DNA of 34,714 nt from an uncultured Ignavibacteriota bacterium (GTDB lineage: Bacteria > Bacteroidota > Ignavibacteria > UBA10030 > UBA8401), in assembly GCA_903907305.1 (NCBI GenBank), contig CAIVNT010000636.1:1-34714 (forward strand), read 5' to 3'. Under the pieces are notes generated by a model. That model was not told where the DNA came from. It searched no databases and worked only from the letters and a program-made list of their open reading frames with translations. Positions within the stretch are counted from its first letter, which is position 1. Every line of letters begins with the position of its first letter. This document shows, piece by piece, positions 24,857 to 34,600 of this stretch. The translations under genes and the position numbers were made by a program.

Positions 24857-27235
24857 TCAATGCATGCTCAGATTCGCTGTCAGACGGATATCCGCAGACG
24901 AACTTCCGATCATGACCGTAAAGAGACCCGGCTCAACGACGAATCTGTTGTTCCGGTCAAGCAGAGACAGATCGGATGAAGTGATGGTGAACCGGACATG
25001 TTCCTTCTTCCCCTTGGGGATGCTGATCCGTTTGAACCCGCGAAGATTCTTCACGTATGTGGTGACACTGCTTGTGACATCGTGCAGATACAGCTGCACC
25101 ACTTCGTCGCCATCCATCATCCCCGTATTCTCAACATCGAACGAAACTTCCACATCGCGGCCGATCGATTGATCTGACGGTGTAACGGACAAATTGGAAT
25201 ATTTGAATTCGGCATAACTCAAACCGAAACCGAATGGATAGAGCACATCACACACCGACGTGGGATCACCGATCTCCGATCCCGGTTTATAGGGGAAATT
25301 CAATGGTATCTGTCCGACGGTCTTCGGAAATGTGACCGGAAGTTTTCCTCCCGGATTATAATCTCCGAACAGAACATCGGCGACAGCCTCGCCTCCCCAT
25401 TTTCCGGGGAACCATGTTTCGATGATCCCGGGGACATTCTTGTCGATCCAATTAATGGTGACGGGACGGCCGTTCACGAGAATGACGACCGTCGGTGTTC
25501 CGGTTTCAACAATCGCCTTTACAAGATCGAGTTGATATCCGGGGAGGTCAAGACTTGTGCGAGACTTGGATTCTCCCACGATACGTTCATCATCACCGAG
25601 CACAACAACGGCCACATCCGATGTGCGGGCCATTGCTTTCGCTTTTTCGATCTCAGTTAGTTCCGCTGCATTCATCGGTGAAGGAAGGATCTCGCTCTCC
25701 GGCCAATTTGAATCGAGCAGTTCGCATCCTTTCGTGTATTTGATCTCGATGGATGTTCCGGCTTTCTTTTTCAAACCTTCCAGGATCGAAGTGACATCGA
25801 TCCTGTTTGGTCCATAACGGCTCACCGATGATTTTTTTGCATCTGCATTCGGACCGGTTACGAAGATGGAACGGATATTCTTCTTCAGCGGAAGGATGTT
25901 CCCTTTGTTCTTCAGAAGAACGATAGATTTTCTCGAGGCTTCCAATGACACGTTCTGATGTTCGCGCGATGCGACCACACTATCCGCCTGCAGAGGTTGC
26001 GGAACATACGGCTGATCGAACAGTCCGAGCCGGAATTTTACCCGAAGGACATCCGCGACACGTTCATCGAGCATTGTCAACGGGATCGTCCCTTCCTTCA
26101 CCAACTCTCTCAGCGGCAGAATGAAATCATCCGAAGGTGTGAACTCCGTCCGAACATTCAATCCCCCTTCGACTGACTGACGCACGGCATCTTTGGCATC
26201 ATTCGCCACATGATGTTTGGTGAAAATATATTCTACCGCTTTACTGTCCGACACGACATATCCTTTGAATCCCCATTCCTTCCGGAGTTTCTTGATGAGA
26301 AAATCGCTGTTTCCTGTGATCGGAACACCGTCATAATCATTATAAGAACTCATCACTCCCAGTACATTCGCTTCAACGACCGCTGCTTTGAACGGGGCGA
26401 GATACATCATTTCGACTTCACGCGGCGCTATATGCGGATCGGTCCGTGCTTCACCGTCACGGCCCCCCTTCGGCGCGCTGTAGACAGCAAAATGTTTAAC
26501 GGTGGCAGCAACGTTACCGGATTGAATTCCCTTGATCTGCGCGACACCGAGTTGTGAAACGAGGAACGGATCCTCGCCGTAACACTCCACAACCCTTCCC
26601 CACCGCGGATCGCGGGCAAGATCAAGGATGGGTGAATACACATTCGAGAAGCCGAGCACTTTCGCTTCGCTTCCCGTGATCGCACCGATACGTGAGACCA
26701 GATCGATATCCCATGTTGCTCCAACACCGAGCTGTGATGGAAATGACGTTGCGCCGTGCTGACAGAGTCCACGGTTCCCTTCATTGGAGAAGTCCACCGG
26801 AATCCCAAGTCGTGTCTCCTCAACGAAAAACCGCTGTACCTGATTGATCGCCGATGCGTGCTTGGACGGAGGCCATGAATATTCTGTTGTGGTATTCGTG
26901 CGGTCGAGACCGTTCAAATGCTCGTCGATGTTCGCGATCCCGTCCTTCCAGATCTCATTCTTCCAGAGCGGAGTAGGAAGTTCATCTTTCAGCACTCTTC
27001 CAAATCCGTAGAGTGTTGCCATCTGATTCGTCTTTTCATTCACCGTCATCAAGCTGAGAAGATTCTTCACCCGTTTATCAATATCGATTTTCGGATCCTC
27101 ATACGGGTCCTTCGCACCATTCTTGTTCAGATCGATCCAGTCGGAACGGTACATCGCATCTTTCGCCGTCCCGCTTTTTTGAGCGGAAGCAGTGACAAAC
27201 AGCAGAACTGCAAAACCAAAGAAATATATTTTCAT
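24857..27235 (-). CDS. Glycoside hydrolase family 3 beta-glycosidase (beta-xylosidase/beta-glucosidase-like)
   Basis: The protein has 792 residues with a signal peptide (about 1-18, ending TASAQ). Domains: GH3 N-terminal barrel (about 60-400), GH3 C-terminal domain (about 430-640) and FnIII-like domain (about 690-780). The catalytic nucleophile is Asp 330 in GFKGYVVSDS, KHF (247-249) and DLARDPRWGRVVECYGEDP are the usual substrate-loop motifs, and Glu 555 in IVGESKSR is the likely acid/base. The closing block LFGDYNPGGKLPVTFPK is also standard. It is probably periplasmic, as it lacks a T9SS domain. Exact sugar specificity (Xyl, Glc or other) cannot be read from sequence. It follows the agarase-like gene by 9 bases and precedes the receptor by 56. 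Confidence 0.93.
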   Translation of the reverse strand: MKIYFFGFAVLLFVTASAQKSGTAKDAMYRSDWIDLNKNGAKDPYEDPKIDIDKRVKNLLSLMTVNEKTNQMATLYGFGRVLKDELPTPLWKNEIWKDGIANIDEHLNGLDRTNTTTEYSWPPSKHASAINQVQRFFVEETRLGIPVDFSNEGNRGLCQHGATSFPSQLGVGATWDIDLVSRIGAITGSEAKVLGFSNVYSPILDLARDPRWGRVVECYGEDPFLVSQLGVAQIKGIQSGNVAATVKHFAVYSAPKGGRDGEARTDPHIAPREVEMMYLAPFKAAVVEANVLGVMSSYNDYDGVPITGNSDFLIKKLRKEWGFKGYVVSDSKAVEYIFTKHHVANDAKDAVRQSVEGGLNVRTEFTPSDDFILPLRELVKEGTIPLTMLDERVADVLRVKFRLGLFDQPYVPQPLQADSVVASREHQNVSLEASRKSIVLLKNKGNILPLKKNIRSIFVTGPNADAKKSSVSRYGPNRIDVTSILEGLKKKAGTSIEIKYTKGCELLDSNWPESEILPSPMNAAELTEIEKAKAMARTSDVAVVVLGDDERIVGESKSRTSLDLPGYQLDLVKAIVETGTPTVVILVNGRPVTINWIDKNVPGIIETWFPGKWGGEAVADVLFGDYNPGGKLPVTFPKTVGQIPLNFPYKPGSEIGDPTSVCDVLYPFGFGLSYAEFKYSNLSVTPSDQSIGRDVEVSFDVENTGMMDGDEVVQLYLHDVTSSVTTYVKNLRGFKRISIPKGKKEHVRFTITSSDLSLLDRNNRFVVEPGLFTVMIGSSSADIRLTANLSMH

Positions 27236-27244
27236 CGTCAGATA

Positions 27245-28666
27245 TTATTGAGTTTTTTTAGCATCGAAATAATCGATGATACCGTACACATTTGTGTTGA
27301 CCTCTTTCATCTCTTCCAGCAGCGGATAATACGGCGTGAAGTTATTATCCACGATCCCCTTGTTCGCATCGGCATTCGAGGGATCAGCTTTTTTATCCGT
27401 CGGATCGTTATCCTGATATTTGAACCAATGCCATCCTACAACGACCTTCGATTCGAGCAGAGCCAGCGTGAAATTTTGATAGAAATATCCGCGGTCTTTT
27501 TGGGTGGGAACGATCCAGCCTGCACCTGTTTGATTCTTCAGTCCTGAATCCTCTGCCTTCGTGTACCATTCCGTGATGAGGATGGGCTTACCGGACCATT
27601 CGGACCACTTCACCAAACGATCATTTTCCGGTGTCCAAACATCATAATAATTCACCGAAACAGCATCCATAAATTTGCCCGCACTTTCGAAGACCGGTCT
27701 TTTTTTGATGATATCTCCATGGAACCTGCAGCCGAGATACAGATGATTAGGGTCGTATTTCTTGATCGCTTTGGAAACAATAGAGAAATATCGTCCGGAC
27801 ATATACGCAAGGAATGCGCTTTTATCCTTATCGGTAATAGCGGAGACGGCTATCCGTTTTTCGCTCAGCCATTCTGTGGCCGCACGGTTACCGGGATCCT
27901 TCTCGCTGAGCCGCAAATATCTCTCCAGCGCATCATCCGGAAACGGCATTTCATTATCGGAGAAGTAACCGAGAAGATTCTTCTCGTCCTTATACTGTAG
28001 AGCTTCAGCAGCTTCCGTGTCGCAGTATTGTTCAAATTCCGGATCGAAGACGAAGATGAGATCGCTCGGATATCCGGTATGGCCCGGCTGCTGATATGTT
28101 CCGCCGCGTTTCTTCCCATACCCTGCCATGAAATTGAATCCGCGTGTATAGATCAGATGGGTCGGTGATTCCTTAATGAGGTCCGCATCGGACCAGTTGC
28201 CTGTTCCGTTGAATCCGATCTTCGACAACAACTGAGCTGTTGAATCGAGCCATATCTTTTTTGTTCCGAATTTCCGGCAGAGTGTGGAATTCTGATTCTC
28301 CGATGTTCCCGGTTTCACGGTGACGATGGCTTTATGGATGAACAAATATCCATCCGGATCGACAAGCCACCAGCGGTCGCGGATCTTTTTGGGATAGAAA
28401 AATCCTGTCGCTGTCACCTTGGTATCGATCCTGCCGCCATACTGTGAATAGGCTGGTTCTCTCCGCGGGGAGAATCCCGAAAGATTCTGCAAGAGCTGTG
28501 TCGGATATTCATTCCACTCTCCATAGGTACGCGTTCCATCCTCGTGATAGATCTTCTTCTTTGCCTTCACCGTGATCTCATCCTGCGCCTGTGTCATGAA
28601 CGATCCTGAGAACAAGACGGCGAATATTATGAGAGCGATCTTAACTGATATTGTGTTCAAAGTCAT
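27245..28666 (-). CDS. Exported clan GH-A glycoside hydrolase, agarase-like (GH50-like)
   Basis: The protein has about 473 residues with a signal peptide (about 1-28, ending MTQAQ). A small N-terminal extension is followed by RWWLVDPDGYLFIHKAI and a TIM-barrel type domain with the candidate acid/base in LGYFSDNEM (Glu 239) and nucleophile in PILITEWYTKAEDSG (Glu 366). Downstream DRGYFYQNFTLALLESK and GWHWFKYQDNDP are characteristic of proteins often named beta-agarase. The resemblance to GH50-type enzymes is recognisable, but agar is not necessarily the substrate. The ATG at 28666 has a G-rich AAGGG a few bases upstream and fits the signal peptide; the frame extends to 28717 without support. 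It lies 84 bp after the GH79 gene and 9 bp before GH3. Confidence 0.8.
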   Translation of the reverse strand: MTLNTISVKIALIIFAVLFSGSFMTQAQDEITVKAKKKIYHEDGTRTYGEWNEYPTQLLQNLSGFSPRREPAYSQYGGRIDTKVTATGFFYPKKIRDRWWLVDPDGYLFIHKAIVTVKPGTSENQNSTLCRKFGTKKIWLDSTAQLLSKIGFNGTGNWSDADLIKESPTHLIYTRGFNFMAGYGKKRGGTYQQPGHTGYPSDLIFVFDPEFEQYCDTEAAEALQYKDEKNLLGYFSDNEMPFPDDALERYLRLSEKDPGNRAATEWLSEKRIAVSAITDKDKSAFLAYMSGRYFSIVSKAIKKYDPNHLYLGCRFHGDIIKKRPVFESAGKFMDAVSVNYYDVWTPENDRLVKWSEWSGKPILITEWYTKAEDSGLKNQTGAGWIVPTQKDRGYFYQNFTLALLESKVVVGWHWFKYQDNDPTDKKADPSNADANKGIVDNNFTPYYPLLEEMKEVNTNVYGIIDYFDAKKTQ

Positions 28667-28750
28667 ACATCCCTTCTGGTTCGATCTTTTCTGTTTCTGC
28701 GGCACTGATACATTCACCGCCGGTACTGCACACTTCGGAATCGATCTCCG

Positions 28751-31624
28751 CTATTTCATCAGGCACATTTTCCGGACCAGCGTCCTTCTGTTCCACTCAA
28801 GAACGGAGAAGTAGATTCCGCTCGCGAATTGACGCGCATCCCAGGATACGGTGAAAGAATTTCCCGCTTCGACCTTCCCGTGAAATAGTTCTGCAATCTT
28901 CTGTCCCAGAACATTTTGAATAGATATTGCCGCCGTTCCCGCAGACGGGATCGTGACTTCAACGGTTGTGACCGGATTGAACGGATTCGGATAGTTCCGC
29001 ATCGAAGCAAATGAACCGAAAGATTCCACGATTGATTCAACGACCGATGAATATGAATATCCTCCGTCACGATCCACTTGCTTCAATCGGTATTCATAGG
29101 ATCCCGGAGAAGTGTTCCTGTCAATAAACGAATATTGTTTCGGTGCACTGCTGTTTCCAGATCCTTCAACAAACCCGAGCACTGTCCACGGATCGTGCTG
29201 GCCATGCAAAGGACGGCGCTCGATCTCAAAACCAACATTTGCAACCTCCATCGCCGTCGCCCATCGAAGATGAATCTGCGAACGGATATTCTCTGCGGTG
29301 AACGAGGTCATCTCCACCGGAAGTATCGATGATGTCGTTTCAAGGATCACTGCGGAAGCGGCATGAACGGCAAAGACAAATGCTGTCGTGTCATTACTGT
29401 ATGTGCGTGAGACAGCAGGCGATGAAACAGTCCCCGCAAATTCTCCGGCCGTGCCGCCCGATTGTGAGACCGATTGTCCGTTCAGCAATATTCCGCTCAT
29501 TGCTGCGATTCCTCCGGATACAGGTGTAAGTTCAAACATATTCGCGCCTGAGACCGATGAAGGAATATTGAGCGTCACCGTGCAGGTGGTATCATCATTC
29601 AGCGATGTCCCTTTGTTGATGATCATGACCCGAATTATTCCCTGATCATCCTTTGTGGACCATACTTTCAGATGAGGACCTCCTGTTGTGACAAACGAAT
29701 TTGAACAGAACCGCGCATTGTTCCGGACCGCTTTGGCGAACATTACCATACCATAATATAGAGGCCGCACCAGGACGATACCGCTGCCGACCTGTGCGGA
29801 ACTGAACGTCCACGGAGAATAGACCGCGGTGGAACTTCCTTCGATGGCGAAATTGATACCGTCGCCTCCGGCCTTGGACAGTTCATACATAAAATCCAAC
29901 GCCCACAGCGCTGCTCCGAATGAATTGCTGGCGGAATCCTTCCCGCCGGCACAGATCGAATTGGTCTCTGCCATTCGGAATTGCACTCCGTTCGATTTGG
30001 CGATGGTAATGGACGGCTGCAGATCCTCCGACACTTCAAGCCGTGTATATTTTTCTGCATACCGGCTTGAGTTCGAATCTTTTGTAAAGAATTTTTCCAG
30101 GAAGACAGACGCGATCCCGTCCGCTGCACACCCGAGCGGATAGTCGTGATACGTTACTGTCTTCAATTTTCCGGCTCCCACATTCGTTGTGACCGACGTG
30201 ATGAAGTTCTGAACATTGCCGGCAAATTCCTGAGTGTACGTCGGTTTGGCCAGTGTGGGCCCCGCAATATCGCCGTAGGCTTTCACAGAGTTCGCGATCA
30301 GATTGAATTCCTGCTGAAAATGTGAATAGCCGTACCCTGATAAACGTCTGCTGTTGCTGACATATGCATCCGGTTCATTGCCGATCTCGAACTGCAGATC
30401 GAGGAAAGGCCGCTGTGAATTCTTCAATGTGGAATTGATCTTCGATGCGAAGTCGGCCGATCTTCCATCGTCGATCACCGCAAGATTGAGCCCGAACAGG
30501 ATCGATGGAGTGTAGGTCAATCCATCCAGCAATCCTTCAATGTCATTCAGATCGGTCTGATCGATGGTCGTTGTGATGGAGGGGGTGGTTGCAGGGATGT
30601 ATGGAAAACTGACAGCACTGTTGTTCCATTGTATCGGCATGGACGAATATGCGGAGCCTGAGCGGAGCCAGCCGGAGTTGTTCGCGCCGATGATACGTAT
30701 CCCCGGTTTTTGATACGGGACAAAATTATTGAACAGTTTCGCGGAGACCGTTCGGCTGTTATTTCCGTTGTAACTTGTGCTGAAGAATTGCGACGAGTAT
30801 GCAGGATTGAAGGAGAAGCCGACGAACGATTCCGGGATTGCATCCCCCGATACTGCAGGATCCACTCTGATCACAGCGGATCGGACCGGTGTCGAGGCCG
30901 GCAGCAGCGTATTCCAATCCTCGGCGATCCTGATACCGTCAATGGTGAAGGTGCCGCTGTTTGCCCGCCCCTGCACTGCGATCACATTGGATGCAACATC
31001 GGTTCCGGCATCTGTCAGCGGACCGATGGATGCACTCCCCGGTTCCCCGCTCTGGAGTGCCGGATCGATGAACAGACTCACTTTGTCATCCGTTGTGGAT
31101 CCTGAAACGAATTCGTATTTCACCGCGAGAAGATGGGTCGTATTGAAATTGTATGGAGTTCCCGTAGTGTAGGTAACAGTGCCGGTGGTAGTTTTAACAA
31201 GTCCGAATTGAAACCCTGCACCGTCCGCTTTAATATAGACCCTTCCGCGAAATGCATTACCGGAAAAGAACCCGATGAAGTAATCACCTGTTCCAGCAGA
31301 AGAGACAGACAGGAGGAATGAATAATAATAGGGTCCGCTCAATATCCCGGAAAAGGTACGCTGAAGTCGATCCGTTGTCGGTACACAGACGGCGCCGTTT
31401 CCCAATCCGGAATTCGGATATCCGGAATATGTCAGACTTCCATTCGAAAGAACGATATTATTGGTTGAAGCGCTCCCAAGCGTCCAGCTGTTTTGTCCGT
31501 CAAGATCGGTCCCTGCTGTAAGAGAAAAATCCTCCTGCAGCAGGATCGATTGACTGAACATAATGTGAGAACACATGAGGACCATCAATACACCAAACCA
31601 TCGACGTGTTGCACCAACTCGCAA
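28751..31624 (-). CDS. T9SS-exported GH79-like beta-glucuronidase with N-terminal accessory domain
   Basis: The protein has 957 residues: signal segment (about 8-25), N-terminal all-beta domain (about 27-243) shared with the esterase of the locus, a GH79-type clan GH-A domain (about 250-740), an FnIII-like strand region (about 765-860) and a T9SS sorting domain (about 868-957, RNYPNPFNPVTT to RKMCLMK). The acid/base is Glu 417 in FEIGNEPDAY and the nucleophile Glu 553 in FRMAETNSICAGG; the following SNSFGAALWALDFMYELSKAG is diagnostic for GH79. The enzyme should release terminal D-glucuronate or its 4-O-methyl form at the cell surface, directly feeding UxaC. The start is TTG at 31624, supported by GGAG five bases upstream (31630-31633); no earlier ATG is in frame with a good site. 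Confidence 0.88.
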   Translation of the reverse strand: MRVGATRRWFGVLMVLMCSHIMFSQSILLQEDFSLTAGTDLDGQNSWTLGSASTNNIVLSNGSLTYSGYPNSGLGNGAVCVPTTDRLQRTFSGILSGPYYYSFLLSVSSAGTGDYFIGFFSGNAFRGRVYIKADGAGFQFGLVKTTTGTVTYTTGTPYNFNTTHLLAVKYEFVSGSTTDDKVSLFIDPALQSGEPGSASIGPLTDAGTDVASNVIAVQGRANSGTFTIDGIRIAEDWNTLLPASTPVRSAVIRVDPAVSGDAIPESFVGFSFNPAYSSQFFSTSYNGNNSRTVSAKLFNNFVPYQKPGIRIIGANNSGWLRSGSAYSSMPIQWNNSAVSFPYIPATTPSITTTIDQTDLNDIEGLLDGLTYTPSILFGLNLAVIDDGRSADFASKINSTLKNSQRPFLDLQFEIGNEPDAYVSNSRRLSGYGYSHFQQEFNLIANSVKAYGDIAGPTLAKPTYTQEFAGNVQNFITSVTTNVGAGKLKTVTYHDYPLGCAADGIASVFLEKFFTKDSNSSRYAEKYTRLEVSEDLQPSITIAKSNGVQFRMAETNSICAGGKDSASNSFGAALWALDFMYELSKAGGDGINFAIEGSSTAVYSPWTFSSAQVGSGIVLVRPLYYGMVMFAKAVRNNARFCSNSFVTTGGPHLKVWSTKDDQGIIRVMIINKGTSLNDDTTCTVTLNIPSSVSGANMFELTPVSGGIAAMSGILLNGQSVSQSGGTAGEFAGTVSSPAVSRTYSNDTTAFVFAVHAASAVILETTSSILPVEMTSFTAENIRSQIHLRWATAMEVANVGFEIERRPLHGQHDPWTVLGFVEGSGNSSAPKQYSFIDRNTSPGSYEYRLKQVDRDGGYSYSSVVESIVESFGSFASMRNYPNPFNPVTTVEVTIPSAGTAAISIQNVLGQKIAELFHGKVEAGNSFTVSWDARQFASGIYFSVLEWNRRTLVRKMCLMK

Positions 31625-31686
31625 AAGAACTCCAGGGTGACAATTTGAAATGATATCTGAACCATTGATACGTACAGTTGTTATGA

Positions 31687-34600
31687 TTACTTCGTTAAGA
31701 CCATTCGGTTGGTAACTCTCTTTCCACCGAAATCAAGCACGGAAAGATAAACTCCGCTCGACAATCGCGTGCCATCGAAGGTAACGCGATACGCACGTCC
31801 TGCCAAAACGCCGTCATTGAACAATTCCGCCGCTAACTGACCGAGCATATTATATACTTTCAGCGAAGCTCTGCCGTCGTTCGGAACAGTAAACTCTATT
31901 GTCGTTGACGGGTTGAAAGGATTCGGATAACAATCTGAAAGTGATAGTATTTTTGGAACAGATCGAATGACGTCCACCTCTACTGCTCCAGAATATTTGA
32001 ACTGACCATTCCTGTCGATCTGTTTCAACCGGTAGGAATATTTTCCCGGAAGCATTTCGGGATCGGCGAAGGAGTATTCTTTCGGGGTGTTGGAAGTTCC
32101 CTGTCCTTCAACAAAACCTATTTTCTTCCAATTTCCATCAATACTTTTTTGGACCTCGAATCCGTAATTATTCATCTCCGATGCCGTGTTCCACTGAATT
32201 GCAACAGATATCCGTTGAACTTCTGCGCGGAACATCGTTAATTCTACCGGCATTGCACTTTGCTCGCCGGCGGTGATATCAGAGAACGATGTCATTCCGG
32301 ATGCCGTAAAACTGTTTGCAGCTTCATTCACTGCCGAAAGCAGCGTCCAAGCCGATCCGTTATATTTCCCTCCCCAAAGCTGTGATTCAGTCCCATTGAT
32401 ATCTCCGTCAGCGTACGTAAACACTGCAGAGTAATTTGGATTGGTGATTCCGGATCCAGTCAACGTCCAGTAACGGGAAAGAAAATTCGTTGAACTGGAA
32501 TTATTCGAATGCTTCGCATTGGTGACCGATGCCGAAACATACGCCGATGTGAATGCATCTGCGGAATTCATTGTCAGCGCCACGGGTGAATATTCCGCCG
32601 TGCCGGTATTGTCACCGATCGGGAATGTGAACGAACCAGAGGAGGACATTTCCTTGCGGATTTCTCCGCCGGCTGAAGCAACAACCATTGATGCTGCCGA
32701 AGGTGTTCCGGCAAGCACAGCAGTCGGACCGAGTGTGAGAACGTTCGTTCCGATATTCACTATTCCGCTGTTCAGCGTCAGGGTACCGGTAACTGTTTTC
32801 GATGTCGCCACCGTTACTCCCAACGCATTGTTGATCGTCAGATTTGTGATGGAAGATCCCAGTTCCGCGCCTGTCGTTTGGGAGATCGTTGCGGCATAGT
32901 CCACACCGGTGTATCCTGTAATGTTACTAAGATTAGTATAGACATTGTTCCCTCCCAGTGTCAGCATGCCGGTGATGGCGATAGCATTTGAGACTGTGAT
33001 TCCTGCCGAATTTTCCAATGAAAAATTCGGCGGTATCGAGGTCAATTCAATATTCGATGTTGCTACTGTTTGAGCAGCAGTCCCTATATATGCAAGTGTT
33101 GCCGCCGAACCGTAGGTCAACGTCCCTCCGGAAGTGATGGAAAACGGCATACCGATACCGAGGTATCCGTTCACAACATGCCCTGCATTGGGAAGCACAC
33201 ATCCTGCTGCATTCGTATTCAGGAGTCTTAATTTTGCACCGGCATTTATTGTTACCGTTCCATTGACCACGATCTGACCTGCTGAATTTAGTGTGAACGT
33301 ACCCTGCTGAACAGTAAGATTATTCACCGTCCACGGGTTGCTTCCAGCAGGCGATGCCGCACCAGCGGAATTATTGAAGACAAAATCAGCATACGTTCTA
33401 TTCGATAATGACATTGCGCCCCCTTCATTACTGTAGATGCTGCCGGAATTGAATGTGATCTTGGATCCCGGTGCAGAGATGCCAAAAGGATTCGAACCGT
33501 CCTTATGAACGAATTTCGATCCGGAGTTGAACACGGCAACATTTGCAGGGCTCGTAGCAGATCCGAAGATATTCCCGGCAACGCTGGTTCCCTGGGTGAA
33601 GATCGATCCATTCTCGAATACTAAGGCGCCCGTTGTTGCAATCGAGACCTGATGTGCTGCGCCTTGAGTCGTAAAATTTCCATTGATCGAACCTGTCGCG
33701 GCACTATTCAATGTGAACGTGATCGCGTTGGACCCTCCCAGGATCAATGACGAACCGCTTGAGACAGATACATCAGTACCGGTTCCCCCAAGGATCGTGA
33801 ATGATACAGCACCCGATGACTGCAGCATGACAGATGAATTGTTAGAGACCGAAATCTGTCCCACGGAAGTATTCGGCACGCTGACAATCGTTTTGGTCGT
33901 TCCATCGTTGAAATGCAAGATATCATTTGTTGACGAAGTCCGAACCGGATTCCAATTTGATCCCACCGTAAAATCTGCACCATCGGCACCGGTCCAGGAA
34001 TACGTATTGAATATTGTCCCGCTGCACGATGCCGTGGATGCAGAACCCTCTGCAATTCCACCGCCGTATATTTTTACCGATTCATTATTTTTATCACCTG
34101 AAGTAATTCCATTCTTCATCCGAACATAAATGGTCGACGGCGTCAGGGAACTCCCTGATCCGGAATACGCTACCGTCACATTATCCGAATAGTTCGTCCC
34201 ACCATCGGATGAAACCTCAAATGAGGATGTTCCTGCAACCGTAAGGTTACCTGTTGCGGGAGTCAAATTGTTAGCGGTGAGAGAAAAAGAGGAAGCACTG
34301 GAAGGACCAGATCCTGATTCATAAATGAATCCGGAAAGAGATGCCGGATTTGCGACGATGGTCGGTGCTCCCGCTACTGACGCCGTACCGGTAATGCTGA
34401 CAGAAGTTGTTCCTCCGATCTTTGCTCCGCTTGTCAAGGTAGAAACACCTGCGCCGTTGTTACGCCACACAATATACCGGACAGATAATTTGTCGCCGGC
34501 ATTCAACGAGACAGGTGTCGTCCAAATAATATTACCTGTAACAATTGTAACACCGGAAGCGCTGTTCAGAATATATTGAGGTGTATTCCACACATCGTTG

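Noticed and set aside
33683..34129. 148-residue plus-strand frame inside the giant surface protein gene
   Set aside because: It is antisense to Ser/Thr/Val-rich repeats, which leave long open opposite frames; no independent support.
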